Positions 1 to 7,242 of a stretch of DNA of 53,209 bases are shown in pieces. The stretch covers positions 1 through 53,209 of the forward strand of contig NZ_AVCJ01000049.1 of the NCBI RefSeq assembly GCF_000743535.1, written 5' to 3'. The notes under the pieces are model-generated. The model did no database searches. It was not told the origin of the DNA and worked only from the letters and a program-made list of their open reading frames with translations. Each line of letters begins with the position of its first letter. Position 1 is the stretch's first letter. Made by a program: the position numbers and the translations under genes. Origin of the DNA: Arenimonas donghaensis DSM 18148 = HO3-R19 (GTDB lineage: Bacteria; Pseudomonadota; Gammaproteobacteria; Xanthomonadales; Xanthomonadaceae).

Positions 1-1
1 G

Positions 2-1651
2 GATACCGCGCAGGGCGCCGCCGGCGCCGGCACGGCACGCGGCGGGTCGGGTGGCGGGCCGGGTGGCAGTGGCGGCAGCGTAGGTGTGGGTGCAGCTGCA
101 GGCACTGGCGCTGGTGCCGATGCCGGCGGCGGCGGCGGCCCGACGGGCCCAGGCCCGGGCGCCGGCACGTCAAGCGCCGGCGACGACAGCTTCCAGCAAA
201 TGCGGCACCTGCTCGCCGGCCGCCGCCAGCTGCTGGGCAAGCTGGTCGGCGGTGCGCCGCGCAGCACACCGGGCAATGCCGTCGTGGTCGAGCCCGCCCT
301 GGTGCAGGATGCCCTGGGCCTGCTGCAGAAGAAGCCCCCGGCCCCGGTGATGGTCAACGGCAAGCCCGCCGTGCGCACCGTCAACCACGTCAAGCAGGAC
401 CTGCTGGCCCAACTTCGCCAGACCACGCCGGACGGGCGACCACCGTCGCTGCCGGAAGAGGACAGCGACGCGATCGACCTGGTCGGCATGCTGTTCGACC
501 ACCTGATGAAGGACGTCCGGCCCAACAGCCCGGCCTCGAACCTGCTGGCGAAGCTGCAGGTTCCGCTGCTGCGCGTCGCCCTGACCGACAAGGGTTTTTT
601 CACTCGCCAGCAGCACCCGGCCCGGCAGATGCTCAACGCCATCGCCGAAACCGGCGCCTACTGGCTGGGCGAGGACGACGCCGACCAGCAGCTCGTGGGC
701 AAGATGCAGTCCGTGGTCGACCGCACCGTGCGCGAGTTCGACGGCGACATGGGCGTGTTCTCGAACCTGCTCGAAGACCTCAGTTCGCACCTGCATACCG
801 TGTCCCGCAAGGCCGAGGTCGCTGAAAAGCGCCACGTCGAGGCGGCGCGCGGCAAGGAGCGTCTGGCCCTGGCCCGCGACCGCGCGGCGACGGTGGTCGA
901 GGGCATGCTCAAGAAGCAGAACCTGCCACGCTTCACCCACACCCTGCTCAGCCAGGCCTGGACCGACGTCATGGCCCTGACGGCGCTGCGCCAGGGCGAG
1001 GATTCGGACGCCTGGCGCCAGCAGCTGGAAATCGCCGAGCGCCTGGTGGGCGTCGCCAAGGCCGGCCCCGGCGCCGCGGGCATCCCCAGCAGCGAGGCCC
1101 AGGCGCTCCAGCAGGACATCCAGGGCGCGCTCACCCAGGTCGGCTACCACGACGAGGAAGCCGCCGCGATCGCCCAGCGTCTGGTGGACCCGCAGGGCGG
1201 CAGCGCCGCCGACGACGACTCGGCCGCCAGCCGCACCGAACTCACCATGCGCCTCAAGGCCCGCGCCCGCCTGGGCGAGGACATGCAGGAGTCGAAAAAG
1301 AAGAAGAAGGTCGCCCTGAGCCCCGAGGAACAGGCGCGGCTCGAGCAGATCAAACACCTGCCGTTCGGCAGTTGGTTCGAGTTCACGCTCAACCAGCAGG
1401 GTGAGAAGGTTCGCCGGCGCCTGTCCTGGTTCTCGACGGTCACCGGCCACGTCCTGTTCGTGAACCACCGCGGCCAGAAGGTCGGCGACCACACCCTCGA
1501 AGGGCTGGCCAGGGCCATGGCGCAGGGCCAGGTGAAGGTGGTCGAGGAAGAAAAGGGCACCCTGATCGACCGCGCCTGGAACACCGTCATGAGCGCATTG
1601 CGTTCGTTCGCGGGCCAGTCCGCCCCGGCCAAGGAGGCGCCCGCCCGATGA
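2..1651 (+). CDS. DUF1631 family protein, 5' end outside the window
   Basis: The reading frame is open from the first complete codon of the window, so the N-terminus lies upstream; about 549 residues are visible. The first 55 or so residues are low-complexity Gly/Ala/Ser, probably a linker. The rest is helical and rich in charged residues and matches my memory of DUF1631, which some databases mislabel as thymidine phosphorylase. A lysine run (about residues 431-435 of the visible part) precedes a compact C-terminal segment beginning LPFGSWFEF, which looks like a PilZ-like beta domain. The stop overlaps the ATG of the next gene, a PilZ protein, so the two are probably cotranslated. The role of the family is unknown to me; the PilZ neighbour and the beta-rich tail hint at c-di-GMP-linked physiology, which is inference. 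Confidence 0.75.
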   Translation, partial: DTAQGAAGAGTARGGSGGGPGGSGGSVGVGAAAGTGAGADAGGGGGPTGPGPGAGTSSAGDDSFQQMRHLLAGRRQLLGKLVGGAPRSTPGNAVVVEPALVQDALGLLQKKPPAPVMVNGKPAVRTVNHVKQDLLAQLRQTTPDGRPPSLPEEDSDAIDLVGMLFDHLMKDVRPNSPASNLLAKLQVPLLRVALTDKGFFTRQQHPARQMLNAIAETGAYWLGEDDADQQLVGKMQSVVDRTVREFDGDMGVFSNLLEDLSSHLHTVSRKAEVAEKRHVEAARGKERLALARDRAATVVEGMLKKQNLPRFTHTLLSQAWTDVMALTALRQGEDSDAWRQQLEIAERLVGVAKAGPGAAGIPSSEAQALQQDIQGALTQVGYHDEEAAAIAQRLVDPQGGSAADDDSAASRTELTMRLKARARLGEDMQESKKKKKVALSPEEQARLEQIKHLPFGSWFEFTLNQQGEKVRRRLSWFSTVTGHVLFVNHRGQKVGDHTLEGLARAMAQGQVKVVEEEKGTLIDRAWNTVMSALRSFAGQSAPAKEAPAR

Positions 1652-1998
1652 ACACCGAATACCGTCGCGCCAAGCGCCGCAAGGTCGGCTTCGATGTCGA
1701 AGTGACCGACACCATGACCGGCCACGTCATCGGCAAGCTGAGCAACCTTTCGGAAACCGGCATGCTGCTCATCCTGGGTGAACCGGTCACCAGCGACGCG
1801 CTGTTCCAGCTGCGTTTCACGCTCGACGACGAGGCCGGCAATGGCCGCGAAGTCGAATTGGGCGCCCACGAGCTCTGGGCCGACGAAGCCGCTGCGCCGG
1901 GCCAGGTCTGGACCGGTTTTCGCTTCATAGACGTGGCGCCGGAAGACGTGGCCTTCATCCGCGGGTGGGTGGATGCCCCGGGCAGCCAGTACGTCTGA
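1648..1998 (+). CDS. PilZ domain protein, predicted c-di-GMP receptor
   Basis: This 116-residue protein is essentially a single PilZ domain. The N-terminal arginine motif is present (R6-R7-A-K-R10-R11, satisfying RxxxR), and N33-L-S35-E-T-G38 matches the second c-di-GMP-binding motif (D/N)xSxxG, so ligand binding is expected. A beta-barrel continues through the GFDVEV, GMLLIL, FQLRFTL and WTGFRF strands. The ATG overlaps the stop of the DUF1631 gene by four bases, and the 3' end overlaps the ApbE gene by 26 bases, so the three form one transcript. A c-di-GMP turnover enzyme is encoded just downstream on the other strand. The target of this receptor cannot be read from the sequence. Confidence 0.9.
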   Translation: MNTEYRRAKRRKVGFDVEVTDTMTGHVIGKLSNLSETGMLLILGEPVTSDALFQLRFTLDDEAGNGREVELGAHELWADEAAAPGQVWTGFRFIDVAPEDVAFIRGWVDAPGSQYV

Positions 1999-3058
1999 TC
2001 CCCGGCGGGCGCTGGCGCTGCTGGCGCTGCTGGCGCTGGCCGGCTGCACACCACCGACCGAGCGGGTGGAACAGCTGCTCGTCTTCGGTTCCACGGCAGA
2101 AGTCCGGCTGCGTGGCGGTGACCCCGCTGCCGTCCAAGCGGCCCTGGCCGAAGTCTCCGCCGAACTCAACGCGCGCCATCGCCAGTGGCATGCCTGGGAG
2201 CCGTCTGACGTCACCCGCATCAACCAGGCGTTCGCCGAAGGCGAGTCCGCGCAGGCCCCCGAATCCGTGCTTGACCTGGTGCGTCGGGCCCAGCCGCTGT
2301 CGATCGCCACCGACGGCCTGTTCGACCCGGCGATCGGCGGCCTGGTCGAGGCCTGGGGATTCCATACGTCGGTCTATCCGATTCTCACGCCGGTCCCGGA
2401 CGAGGCCACCCTGGCCCAATGGCGCGAACACCGGCCGCGCATCACCGGCGTCCGGATCCAGGGCCAGCAACTGACCGCCGACAACCCCCGCATCCAGCTC
2501 GATTTCGCGGCGATGGCCGAAGGCGTCGCCGCCTCCGAGGTCGTCGCCACCTTGCAGCGGCATGGCATCGAAGACGCCCTGGTCAACCTCGGCGGTGACG
2601 TGACCGCCATGGTGGGCGGCGGCTCGCGGCCCTGGCGGGTGGCCCTGCGCGACCCTTTCGGTGGCGTGTTGGGCACGGTCGACCTCGATGACGGCGAATC
2701 GCTGTTCAGTTCCGGCAACTACAACAAATTCCGCTATTCCGCCGCCGGCGCACGCCAGGCGCACATCCTCGACCCCCGCACCGGGCACCCGGCCCGCGGC
2801 TCCGCGTCGGCGGTGGTGCTGCACCCGGATCCGCTGCTCGCCGACGTGGCCGCCTCGGCCCTGTTCGTGGCCGGCCCCTCGGGTTTCCAGGCCATGGCCC
2901 GGCGCCTGGGCCTGGGCTGCGCGCTGCTGCTGACCGACGAAAACGAAATCCTGGTCACCGTCGCGATGAAGGCCCGGGTCACCCTCGCCCGCGATCCGGT
3001 GCCGCTGGGTCCCCCGCTGGACCTGGGCCCGGACTGCGCACGGCCCTCCGCCGGCTGA
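1973..3058 (+). CDS. apbE: FAD:protein FMN transferase, ApbE family lipoprotein
   Basis: The family transfers FMN from FAD to a threonine of target proteins such as NqrC and RnfG, in a Mg-dependent reaction outside the cytoplasm. The 361-residue product starts with a lipoprotein signal, a leucine/alanine core ending in LALAGC. Family motifs appear in order: DGLFDPAIGG, an AAMAEG block where many homologues have GGIAKG, NLGGDV, HILDPRTGHPA and the metal-site region ADVAASALFVAG. The length is normal. The start overlaps the PilZ gene in another frame, typical of translational coupling. No flavinylation target is encoded in the window, so the substrate is unknown. The GGIAKG-like block is degenerate, but other hallmarks are intact, so I expect an active enzyme. 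Confidence 0.88.
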   Translation: MPRAASTSDPRRALALLALLALAGCTPPTERVEQLLVFGSTAEVRLRGGDPAAVQAALAEVSAELNARHRQWHAWEPSDVTRINQAFAEGESAQAPESVLDLVRRAQPLSIATDGLFDPAIGGLVEAWGFHTSVYPILTPVPDEATLAQWREHRPRITGVRIQGQQLTADNPRIQLDFAAMAEGVAASEVVATLQRHGIEDALVNLGGDVTAMVGGGSRPWRVALRDPFGGVLGTVDLDDGESLFSSGNYNKFRYSAAGARQAHILDPRTGHPARGSASAVVLHPDPLLADVAASALFVAGPSGFQAMARRLGLGCALLLTDENEILVTVAMKARVTLARDPVPLGPPLDLGPDCARPSAG

Positions 3059-3082
3059 TCCCTGCCCGGCCTCGCTCCTGGC

Positions 3083-5770
3083 TCAGGTGCGCGGCGGGTC
3101 CCTGAAACAAAGCGCGGCTTCGGGCTTGTGGATCGCGAACCCCTGGGCGTAATCCACGCTCAGGCCGCGCAGCAGGTCGCGCGCACGCTCGTCCGCCACC
3201 CACTCGCCGACCACCTGCAGGCCCAGCTGGTGGCCGATGTCGGTGACCGCGCGCACGATGGAATAACTGACCGGATCGGTTTCGATGTTGCGGATGAAGC
3301 TGCCGTCGATCTTGATGTAGTCCACCGGCAGGTTCTTGAGGTAACCGAACGAGGCCATGCCCGAGCCGAAGTCATCGAGCGAGAACTTGCAGCCGGCCGC
3401 ACGCAGGCGCTGCATGAACTCCACCGCCCGGGCCATGCTGCTGACCGCCGCCGTTTCGGTGATCTCGAAGCAGATGCGGCGCGGCGATACGCCGTGGCGT
3501 TCCAGGGCGTCGAGCACGAAGTCGGCGAAGGCGCCGTCCTCGAAGGTCGGGCCGGAAAGATTGATCGCGCACATCGACACCGGTTTGCCGGAGGGATGCA
3601 GGCGGTTGAAGTTGGCCAGGGTGGTCTCGACGACCCAGCGGTCGAGCTGGGGCATCAGGCCAAACCGTTCGGCGGCCGGGATGAACGCGCCGGGCGGGAC
3701 CAGCGTGCCCTTCTCGTCGCGCAGCCGCACCAGCATTTCCATGTGTACGCCAGCCGACTGTTCGCCCTCCCACAGCGGCGCCAGCTCCTGGAAGTGCAGC
3801 AGGAACCGGCCGTCGGCCAGCGCCTGGCGGATGCGCCCGGCCCATTCCATCTCGCTGCGCCGCTGGCTGGTTTCCGAGTCCTGCTCGGAAAACAGGTGGA
3901 CGCGGTTGCGCCCACGTTCCTTGGCCATGTAGCAGGCGGTGTCGGCGTGGGCCATGAGCGCGCGCTGGCTCAGGCCCGGTCCCCGCAGCATCACCACGCC
4001 GATGCTCGTGCTGATGGTGTAGTTGCGCTGTTCCCAGCCGAACGAATAGCCGTCGATCTCGGTGCGCAGGGTTTCGGCCAGGGCGACGGCCGTATTCTCG
4101 TCGCTGCCTTCGACCAGCATCGCGAACTCGTCGCCGCCGAGCCTGGCGACCACGGCCCCCTCGGGCAACATGCCGGACAACAGCGTCGCCAGCTGGGCCA
4201 GCAACTGGTCGCCGGCATAGTGACCGGAGGTGTCGTTGACCAGCTTGAACTGGTCCAGGTCCATGTACAGCAGGGCCCAGGGCGGGCCGCCGGCGTCGAG
4301 CGACGTGATCGCCGCATCAAGCCGGCGTTCGAACTCGCGACGGTTGTACAGGCCTGTAAGGGAGTCGTGCTTGGCCTGGTAGCTCAGTTCTTCGCTGAGC
4401 ACCCGCAGTTCGGTGATGTCGTTGGCGACCGCCAGCAGGTGCGGCTGGTCGCCGAGCATGATGCACGACACCGACAGCGTGGCCCAGAACGCCGGCTGCT
4501 GTGGCCCCTGCAGCCGCGCCGACTCGTTGATGATGCCGTCGGGAGCACCGGGCAGGCGGAGGATGCGCTCACGCAGTTCCGGGTCTTCGACCAATTCGAC
4601 CAGGCGCGTCGATTCGACCTGGTCACCGATGCCGAAGCGGTCCCGGCAGGCCTGGTTGACGTAGACCAGCTGCGCGTCGTCGGCACGGGCCAGCATCACC
4701 AGCGCCGGAAGCAGGTCGTTGAGCGCACGGAAGCGGGCCTCGCTTTGCTGGAACTGCGAGGTCATTTCCCCGGCCAGGGCCAGGGCCCGTCCCCGCGTGC
4801 CGGCAATCGACCAGGCCAGGGTGGCGAGCAGCAGGCTGGCCAGCACGCCGATGCCGAAGGTCAGGGCCGGCAACCAGGTCGCCGGGTCGGCATCCGGGAG
4901 CGGCTCGGCTTCGAAGCGCCAGGTGCGGCCGCCGAAGGCCAGTTCGCGGACATAGGTCGCCTGCGGGCGACTGCCCGGGTCGACCATGCCGGCGGCTTCG
5001 TTCGGGTCACCTTGCTCGAACAGCAGCGCCCGGCCACTGTCGGTGACGTCCAGCACGCGCACCCGGAACCGTTCGCGCGTCTCCGCCGGCAGGGAATCGG
5101 CGATGAGCCGGCTGACCCGGAAGGACGCCGCGAGCGTGCCGATTTCACGGCTGCGGCGCGCCGCCAGGTCGCGCGGCGGGTCGCCCGCGCTGTAGATCGG
5201 CAGCCGGATGGTGATGCCGTCGTTCGGCCCCGGCATGCCGCTGCGCTGGATGAGCTGGAAAGGACCCGACATCACCGGCCGGTCGGCGTCGCGGGCGAAG
5301 CGCGCCGCGGCCAGGTTGGCGGGCTGGGTGGCGACGTCCAGGCCCAGCAGCAGTTCATTGCCGCTGCGCGGTGCCACCAGGGTGGTCAGGTAGTGTTCGC
5401 GCCCGTCGGGCGCGGCGTCCGGGGCCGGGCGGGCGGAGCGTTCGGCGTAGGCCATCGCCTGCAGGCTGGGGAATTGCTCCCGCGGCCGCAGGTTGGCGTA
5501 GACGGTTTCGAATTCCTCGGGCGTGACGCTGTCGGACGCCAGGAACAGCGCCTGCACCGAGCGCACCAGCAAGCCGCAGGTCTGCAGCTGCCCTTCGACG
5601 GACTCGAAGCTGCGCTCAGCCAGCCGCTCCAGGCGCAAGGCCTCGGACCGGGCCAGGGCATCGTGGTGGAGGGCGGCCGCCAGGGTGCTCAGCGCAAGGC
5701 CCACCAGCAAGGCACCCAAGCTCCAGAGCCACGCGGGCTGGCCCAGGAATCCGCCGTCTTTGCGGTGCAT
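3083..5770 (-). CDS. CHASE-PAS-GGDEF-EAL membrane c-di-GMP cyclase/phosphodiesterase
   Basis: The ATG at 5770 has an AGGAG about ten bases upstream, giving 895 residues; the longer open frame would run into pepQ. Order: transmembrane helix 14-34, periplasmic CHASE sensor about 45-295, second helix about 300-323, PAS about 343-455, GGDEF about 463-630, EAL about 645-890. GGDEF at 545-549 is intact, but no RxxD inhibitory site lies before it. In the EAL domain the signature reads EML (E678), and the other catalytic positions are present: N737, E769, E772, D799-D800, K820, E856 and Q876. Both activities are therefore possible, and hybrid proteins of this type often act mainly as phosphodiesterases. 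The gene converges with apbE and diverges from pepQ. The CHASE ligand is unknown. Confidence 0.93.
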   Translation of the reverse strand: MHRKDGGFLGQPAWLWSLGALLVGLALSTLAAALHHDALARSEALRLERLAERSFESVEGQLQTCGLLVRSVQALFLASDSVTPEEFETVYANLRPREQFPSLQAMAYAERSARPAPDAAPDGREHYLTTLVAPRSGNELLLGLDVATQPANLAAARFARDADRPVMSGPFQLIQRSGMPGPNDGITIRLPIYSAGDPPRDLAARRSREIGTLAASFRVSRLIADSLPAETRERFRVRVLDVTDSGRALLFEQGDPNEAAGMVDPGSRPQATYVRELAFGGRTWRFEAEPLPDADPATWLPALTFGIGVLASLLLATLAWSIAGTRGRALALAGEMTSQFQQSEARFRALNDLLPALVMLARADDAQLVYVNQACRDRFGIGDQVESTRLVELVEDPELRERILRLPGAPDGIINESARLQGPQQPAFWATLSVSCIMLGDQPHLLAVANDITELRVLSEELSYQAKHDSLTGLYNRREFERRLDAAITSLDAGGPPWALLYMDLDQFKLVNDTSGHYAGDQLLAQLATLLSGMLPEGAVVARLGGDEFAMLVEGSDENTAVALAETLRTEIDGYSFGWEQRNYTISTSIGVVMLRGPGLSQRALMAHADTACYMAKERGRNRVHLFSEQDSETSQRRSEMEWAGRIRQALADGRFLLHFQELAPLWEGEQSAGVHMEMLVRLRDEKGTLVPPGAFIPAAERFGLMPQLDRWVVETTLANFNRLHPSGKPVSMCAINLSGPTFEDGAFADFVLDALERHGVSPRRICFEITETAAVSSMARAVEFMQRLRAAGCKFSLDDFGSGMASFGYLKNLPVDYIKIDGSFIRNIETDPVSYSIVRAVTDIGHQLGLQVVGEWVADERARDLLRGLSVDYAQGFAIHKPEAALCFRDPPRT

Positions 5771-5847
5771 CTGCAAGCCCTTCTCCTGCGTCCCTACCCT
5801 GGTTTGCGGCAGAATCCCCGTCCTGACCCCGCAACCGGAAGCCATCC

Positions 5848-7173
5848 ATGAACAGCCAGGACCCCAGTCATCTATATCGTGCACACCTGTCCGCAATCAA
5901 GGCGCGCGTCGACCGGGCCCTGGAAAAGGGTGGCTTCGATCACCTTTTGGTCGCCTCCGGTGTCGAGAAGTTCGAGTTCCTGGACGACCGCCCCTATCCG
6001 TTCAAAACCAATGCCCATTTCAAGGCCTGGCTGCCGCTGACACGCCACCCGTCCTGTTGGATCGCCTACACCCCGGGCCGCAAGCCCGTGCTGGCCTACT
6101 ACCAGCCGGACGACTACTGGCACGTGCCCCCGACCGCGCCCGAGGGGGTCTGGGTCGATGAGTTCGACATCAGGGTCATCACCGACCCGGCCGACGCGGC
6201 GGCGCACCTGCCCACCGGCGGCAAGGCGGCGATCCTGGGCGAGGCCGATGCGGCCCTGCCCGGCTTCGAGCCCAACAACCCGAAGGCCGTGATCGACTAC
6301 CTGCACTACCACCGGACCTGGAAAACCCCTTACGAGCTCGAGCGCATGCGCGCGGCCCAGCGCCGCGCGGTGCCTGGCCACCTGGCGGCCCGCGCCGCCT
6401 TCCAGGCGGGGGCCTCCGAAGCCGGCATCCACGCGGCCTACCTGGCCGCCACCGGCCACACCGACCTGGACGCGCCCTACAACAGCATCGTTGGCCTCAA
6501 CGAGCACGGCGCGACCCTGCACTACCAGTATAAGGACACGCAGGCGCCGGGACGGCACCGGTCGCTGCTGATCGACGCGGGCGCCGAGGTGGACGGCTAT
6601 GCCTCGGACATCACGCGTACCTGGGGTGACGGCGACGCGGATTTCGCGGCCTTGCTCAACGCCGTGGAAAACGAACAGCTGGCGTTGTGCGACATGGTCC
6701 GCCCAGGCAAGGACTACCGGGACATCCACCTCGAATGCCACCTGCGCCTGGGCGGCGTGCTGCGCAACCTGGGCATCGTCGACATGGACCCGGGGCAGAT
6801 GCTGTCGAGCGGCCTGACCTCCACGTTCTTCCCGCACGGGCTGGGCCATCCGATCGGACTGCAGGTGCACGACGTCGCCGGCTTCACCGACGAGGACGGC
6901 CAGGTGATCCCGCGGCCGGACGGCCACCCCTACCTGCGCATGACCCGCACGCTGGAGCCGGGCATGGTGGTGACGATCGAGCCGGGGCTGTATTTCATCC
7001 CGACCTTGCTCAAGAAGCTGCGCGCGCGTCCGGAAGGCAAATCCGTGAACTGGAACCGGGTCGAACAGCTGATGCCCTGGGGTGGCGTGCGCATCGAGGA
7101 TGAAGTGCATTGCACCGACGGCGCGCCCGAAAACCTGACCCGGGATGCGTTCGCGGAGGCACCAACCCCCTGA
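5848..7173 (+). CDS. pepQ: Xaa-Pro dipeptidase (prolidase) PepQ
   Basis: This cytosolic dinuclear-metal enzyme cleaves dipeptides with C-terminal proline. The 441-residue length matches the E. coli protein (443). The N-terminal creatinase-like domain includes the family-typical FKAWLP and YYQPDDYWH stretches. The pita-bread domain carries all five metal ligands: D243 and D254 in DAGAEVDGYASD, H334 in GLGHPIG, E378 in TIEPGLYF and E417 in RIEDEV. It stands alone, diverging from the CHASE-GGDEF-EAL gene over 77 bases. A CAGAAT at 5810-5815 is a possible -10 box. I see no clear ribosome-binding site; GGAAG lies 7 bases before the ATG. Confidence 0.95.
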   Translation: MNSQDPSHLYRAHLSAIKARVDRALEKGGFDHLLVASGVEKFEFLDDRPYPFKTNAHFKAWLPLTRHPSCWIAYTPGRKPVLAYYQPDDYWHVPPTAPEGVWVDEFDIRVITDPADAAAHLPTGGKAAILGEADAALPGFEPNNPKAVIDYLHYHRTWKTPYELERMRAAQRRAVPGHLAARAAFQAGASEAGIHAAYLAATGHTDLDAPYNSIVGLNEHGATLHYQYKDTQAPGRHRSLLIDAGAEVDGYASDITRTWGDGDADFAALLNAVENEQLALCDMVRPGKDYRDIHLECHLRLGGVLRNLGIVDMDPGQMLSSGLTSTFFPHGLGHPIGLQVHDVAGFTDEDGQVIPRPDGHPYLRMTRTLEPGMVVTIEPGLYFIPTLLKKLRARPEGKSVNWNRVEQLMPWGGVRIEDEVHCTDGAPENLTRDAFAEAPTP

Positions 7174-7180
7174 TTCTTGA

Positions 7181-7186
7181 TAGGAT
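7181..7186 (+). promoter_or_regulatory. Possible valS -10 box (TAGGAT)
   Basis: TAGGAT followed by TCGCG sits just after the pepQ stop. A transcript starting here would have a leader of about 50 bases containing the hairpin at 7210-7226. No convincing -35 box is visible. Confidence 0.35.
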
Positions 7187-7209
7187 TCGCGTCCTTTCAG
7201 CCCGGAAAA

Positions 7210-7226
7210 CCCGGCAAAAAGCCGGG
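7210..7226 (+). other. Hairpin in the valS leader
   Basis: CCCGGC-AAAAA-GCCGGG forms a perfect six-pair stem with an A5 loop, ending 16 bases before the valS ATG. It has no T-tract and is not a terminator. It may affect ribosome access to the weak start region. I see no T-box or other known riboswitch. Confidence 0.4.
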
Positions 7227-7242
7227 GCAGCGACCCTTCCCC

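Noticed and set aside
1-160. Gly/Ala-rich start of the window as tandem repeat or PE-PGRS-like domain
   Set aside because: No regular period is visible. It reads as a low-complexity linker in a DUF1631 protein.
3128-5851. A 907-codon open frame opposite the CHASE-GGDEF-EAL gene
   Set aside because: Its translation is rich in Arg, Gln, His and Gly with no domains, the usual antisense shadow of a high-GC gene. The opposite frame has clear motifs.
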